Source of the DNA: Paraferrimonas sp. SM1919
Lineage (GTDB): Bacteria; Pseudomonadota; Gammaproteobacteria; Enterobacterales; Shewanellaceae
DNA: 57,368 nt
Direction of reading: 5' to 3'
Assembly (NCBI RefSeq): GCF_010993985.1
Contig: NZ_WINH01000025.1
Span: 1-57,368 of the forward strand
Shown here: in pieces, positions 57,301 through 57,368 of the stretch
Position numbering within the stretch: position 1 is the stretch's first letter
Layout of the letters: the number at the start of each line of letters is the position of its first letter
Made by a program: the position numbers and the translations under genes
The notes under the pieces: model-generated
Told to the model about the DNA's origin: nothing
The model's input: only the letters and a program-made list of their open reading frames with translations
The model's database searches: none

Positions 57301-57368
57301 GAAGCCGCTTCGCGGCAGAAAAAGCATAGTGGAGAGTCTTCTTAAATACTTCTAGTGACCAATAACGG
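57290..57368. repeat. Right arm of 79-bp perfect terminal inverted repeat
   Basis: Exact reverse complement of 1-79. It holds the 3' end of a cassette cut by the window edge and the R'' box of attC R1. Confidence 0.97.

Overview
The window is about 57.4 kb of low-GC gammaproteobacterial chromosome. The best match I can argue for is Shewanella or a close relative. Reasons: a divergent gapA/gapB pair, a kdnA-kdnB-kdsB operon for 8-amino-Kdo (known from Shewanella), a seqA-pgm block next to ybfF/DUF2788/ybfE/fldA, an SO_0444-type metal permease, and small DUF families (DUF2897, DUF3718) that I associate with this group. The identification rests on gene content and protein sequence read by eye; no database search was run.

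Layout. (1) 1-2590: the distal part of an integron cassette array on the + strand, with recognisable attC sites and three credible cassette genes (an Imm26-like protein, a secreted protein, a PD-(D/E)XK-like protein). (2) 2590-3198: non-coding DNA packed with palindromes, including two copies of a covarying REP-like element. (3) 3199-56014: about 53 kb of ordinary chromosome: ABC exporter, gapA/gapB, thioredoxin-like protein and M14 peptidase, an alanine-type symporter, atoDA, tesB-ybaY, the fldA cluster, seqA-pgm, a GGDEF response regulator, MATE, MscS, metal permease, ylqF, msrBA, ansA-sppA, fadH, a LuxR regulator with a class III aminotransferase, a TonB receptor with a Fur box, hpf, the kdn operon, a yffB-dapE-M15-can operon, a GNAT/HDAC-like operon, an OYE-family reductase, an SMP-30-like protein, a nitroreductase and a methyltransferase. 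(4) 56015-56880: a third copy of the REP-like element joined to a broken RAYT/Y1 transposase. (5) 56881-57368: a second cassette array on the opposite strand.

The two ends of the window are a perfect 79-bp inverted repeat, which is the 3' end of one cassette plus the first bases of its attC. The arrays therefore point inward and enclose the chromosomal block. The same REP-like family sits at both array/chromosome junctions. This arrangement is the most unusual thing here. It could mean two arrays (or a split array) able to invert the block by recombination, or simply that the assembly stopped at a repeated cassette on both sides.

Functional groupings: central carbon metabolism (gapA, gapB, pgm) with HexR-like palindromes between gapA and gapB; fatty-acid and CoA metabolism (atoDA, tesB, fadH with a FadR-like site); envelope biogenesis (kdnA/kdnB/kdsB, dapE, M15 carboxypeptidase, SppA); oxidative and metal stress (msrBA, metal permease, TonB receptor); and acyl-group modification (three GNATs with one HDAC-like hydrolase).
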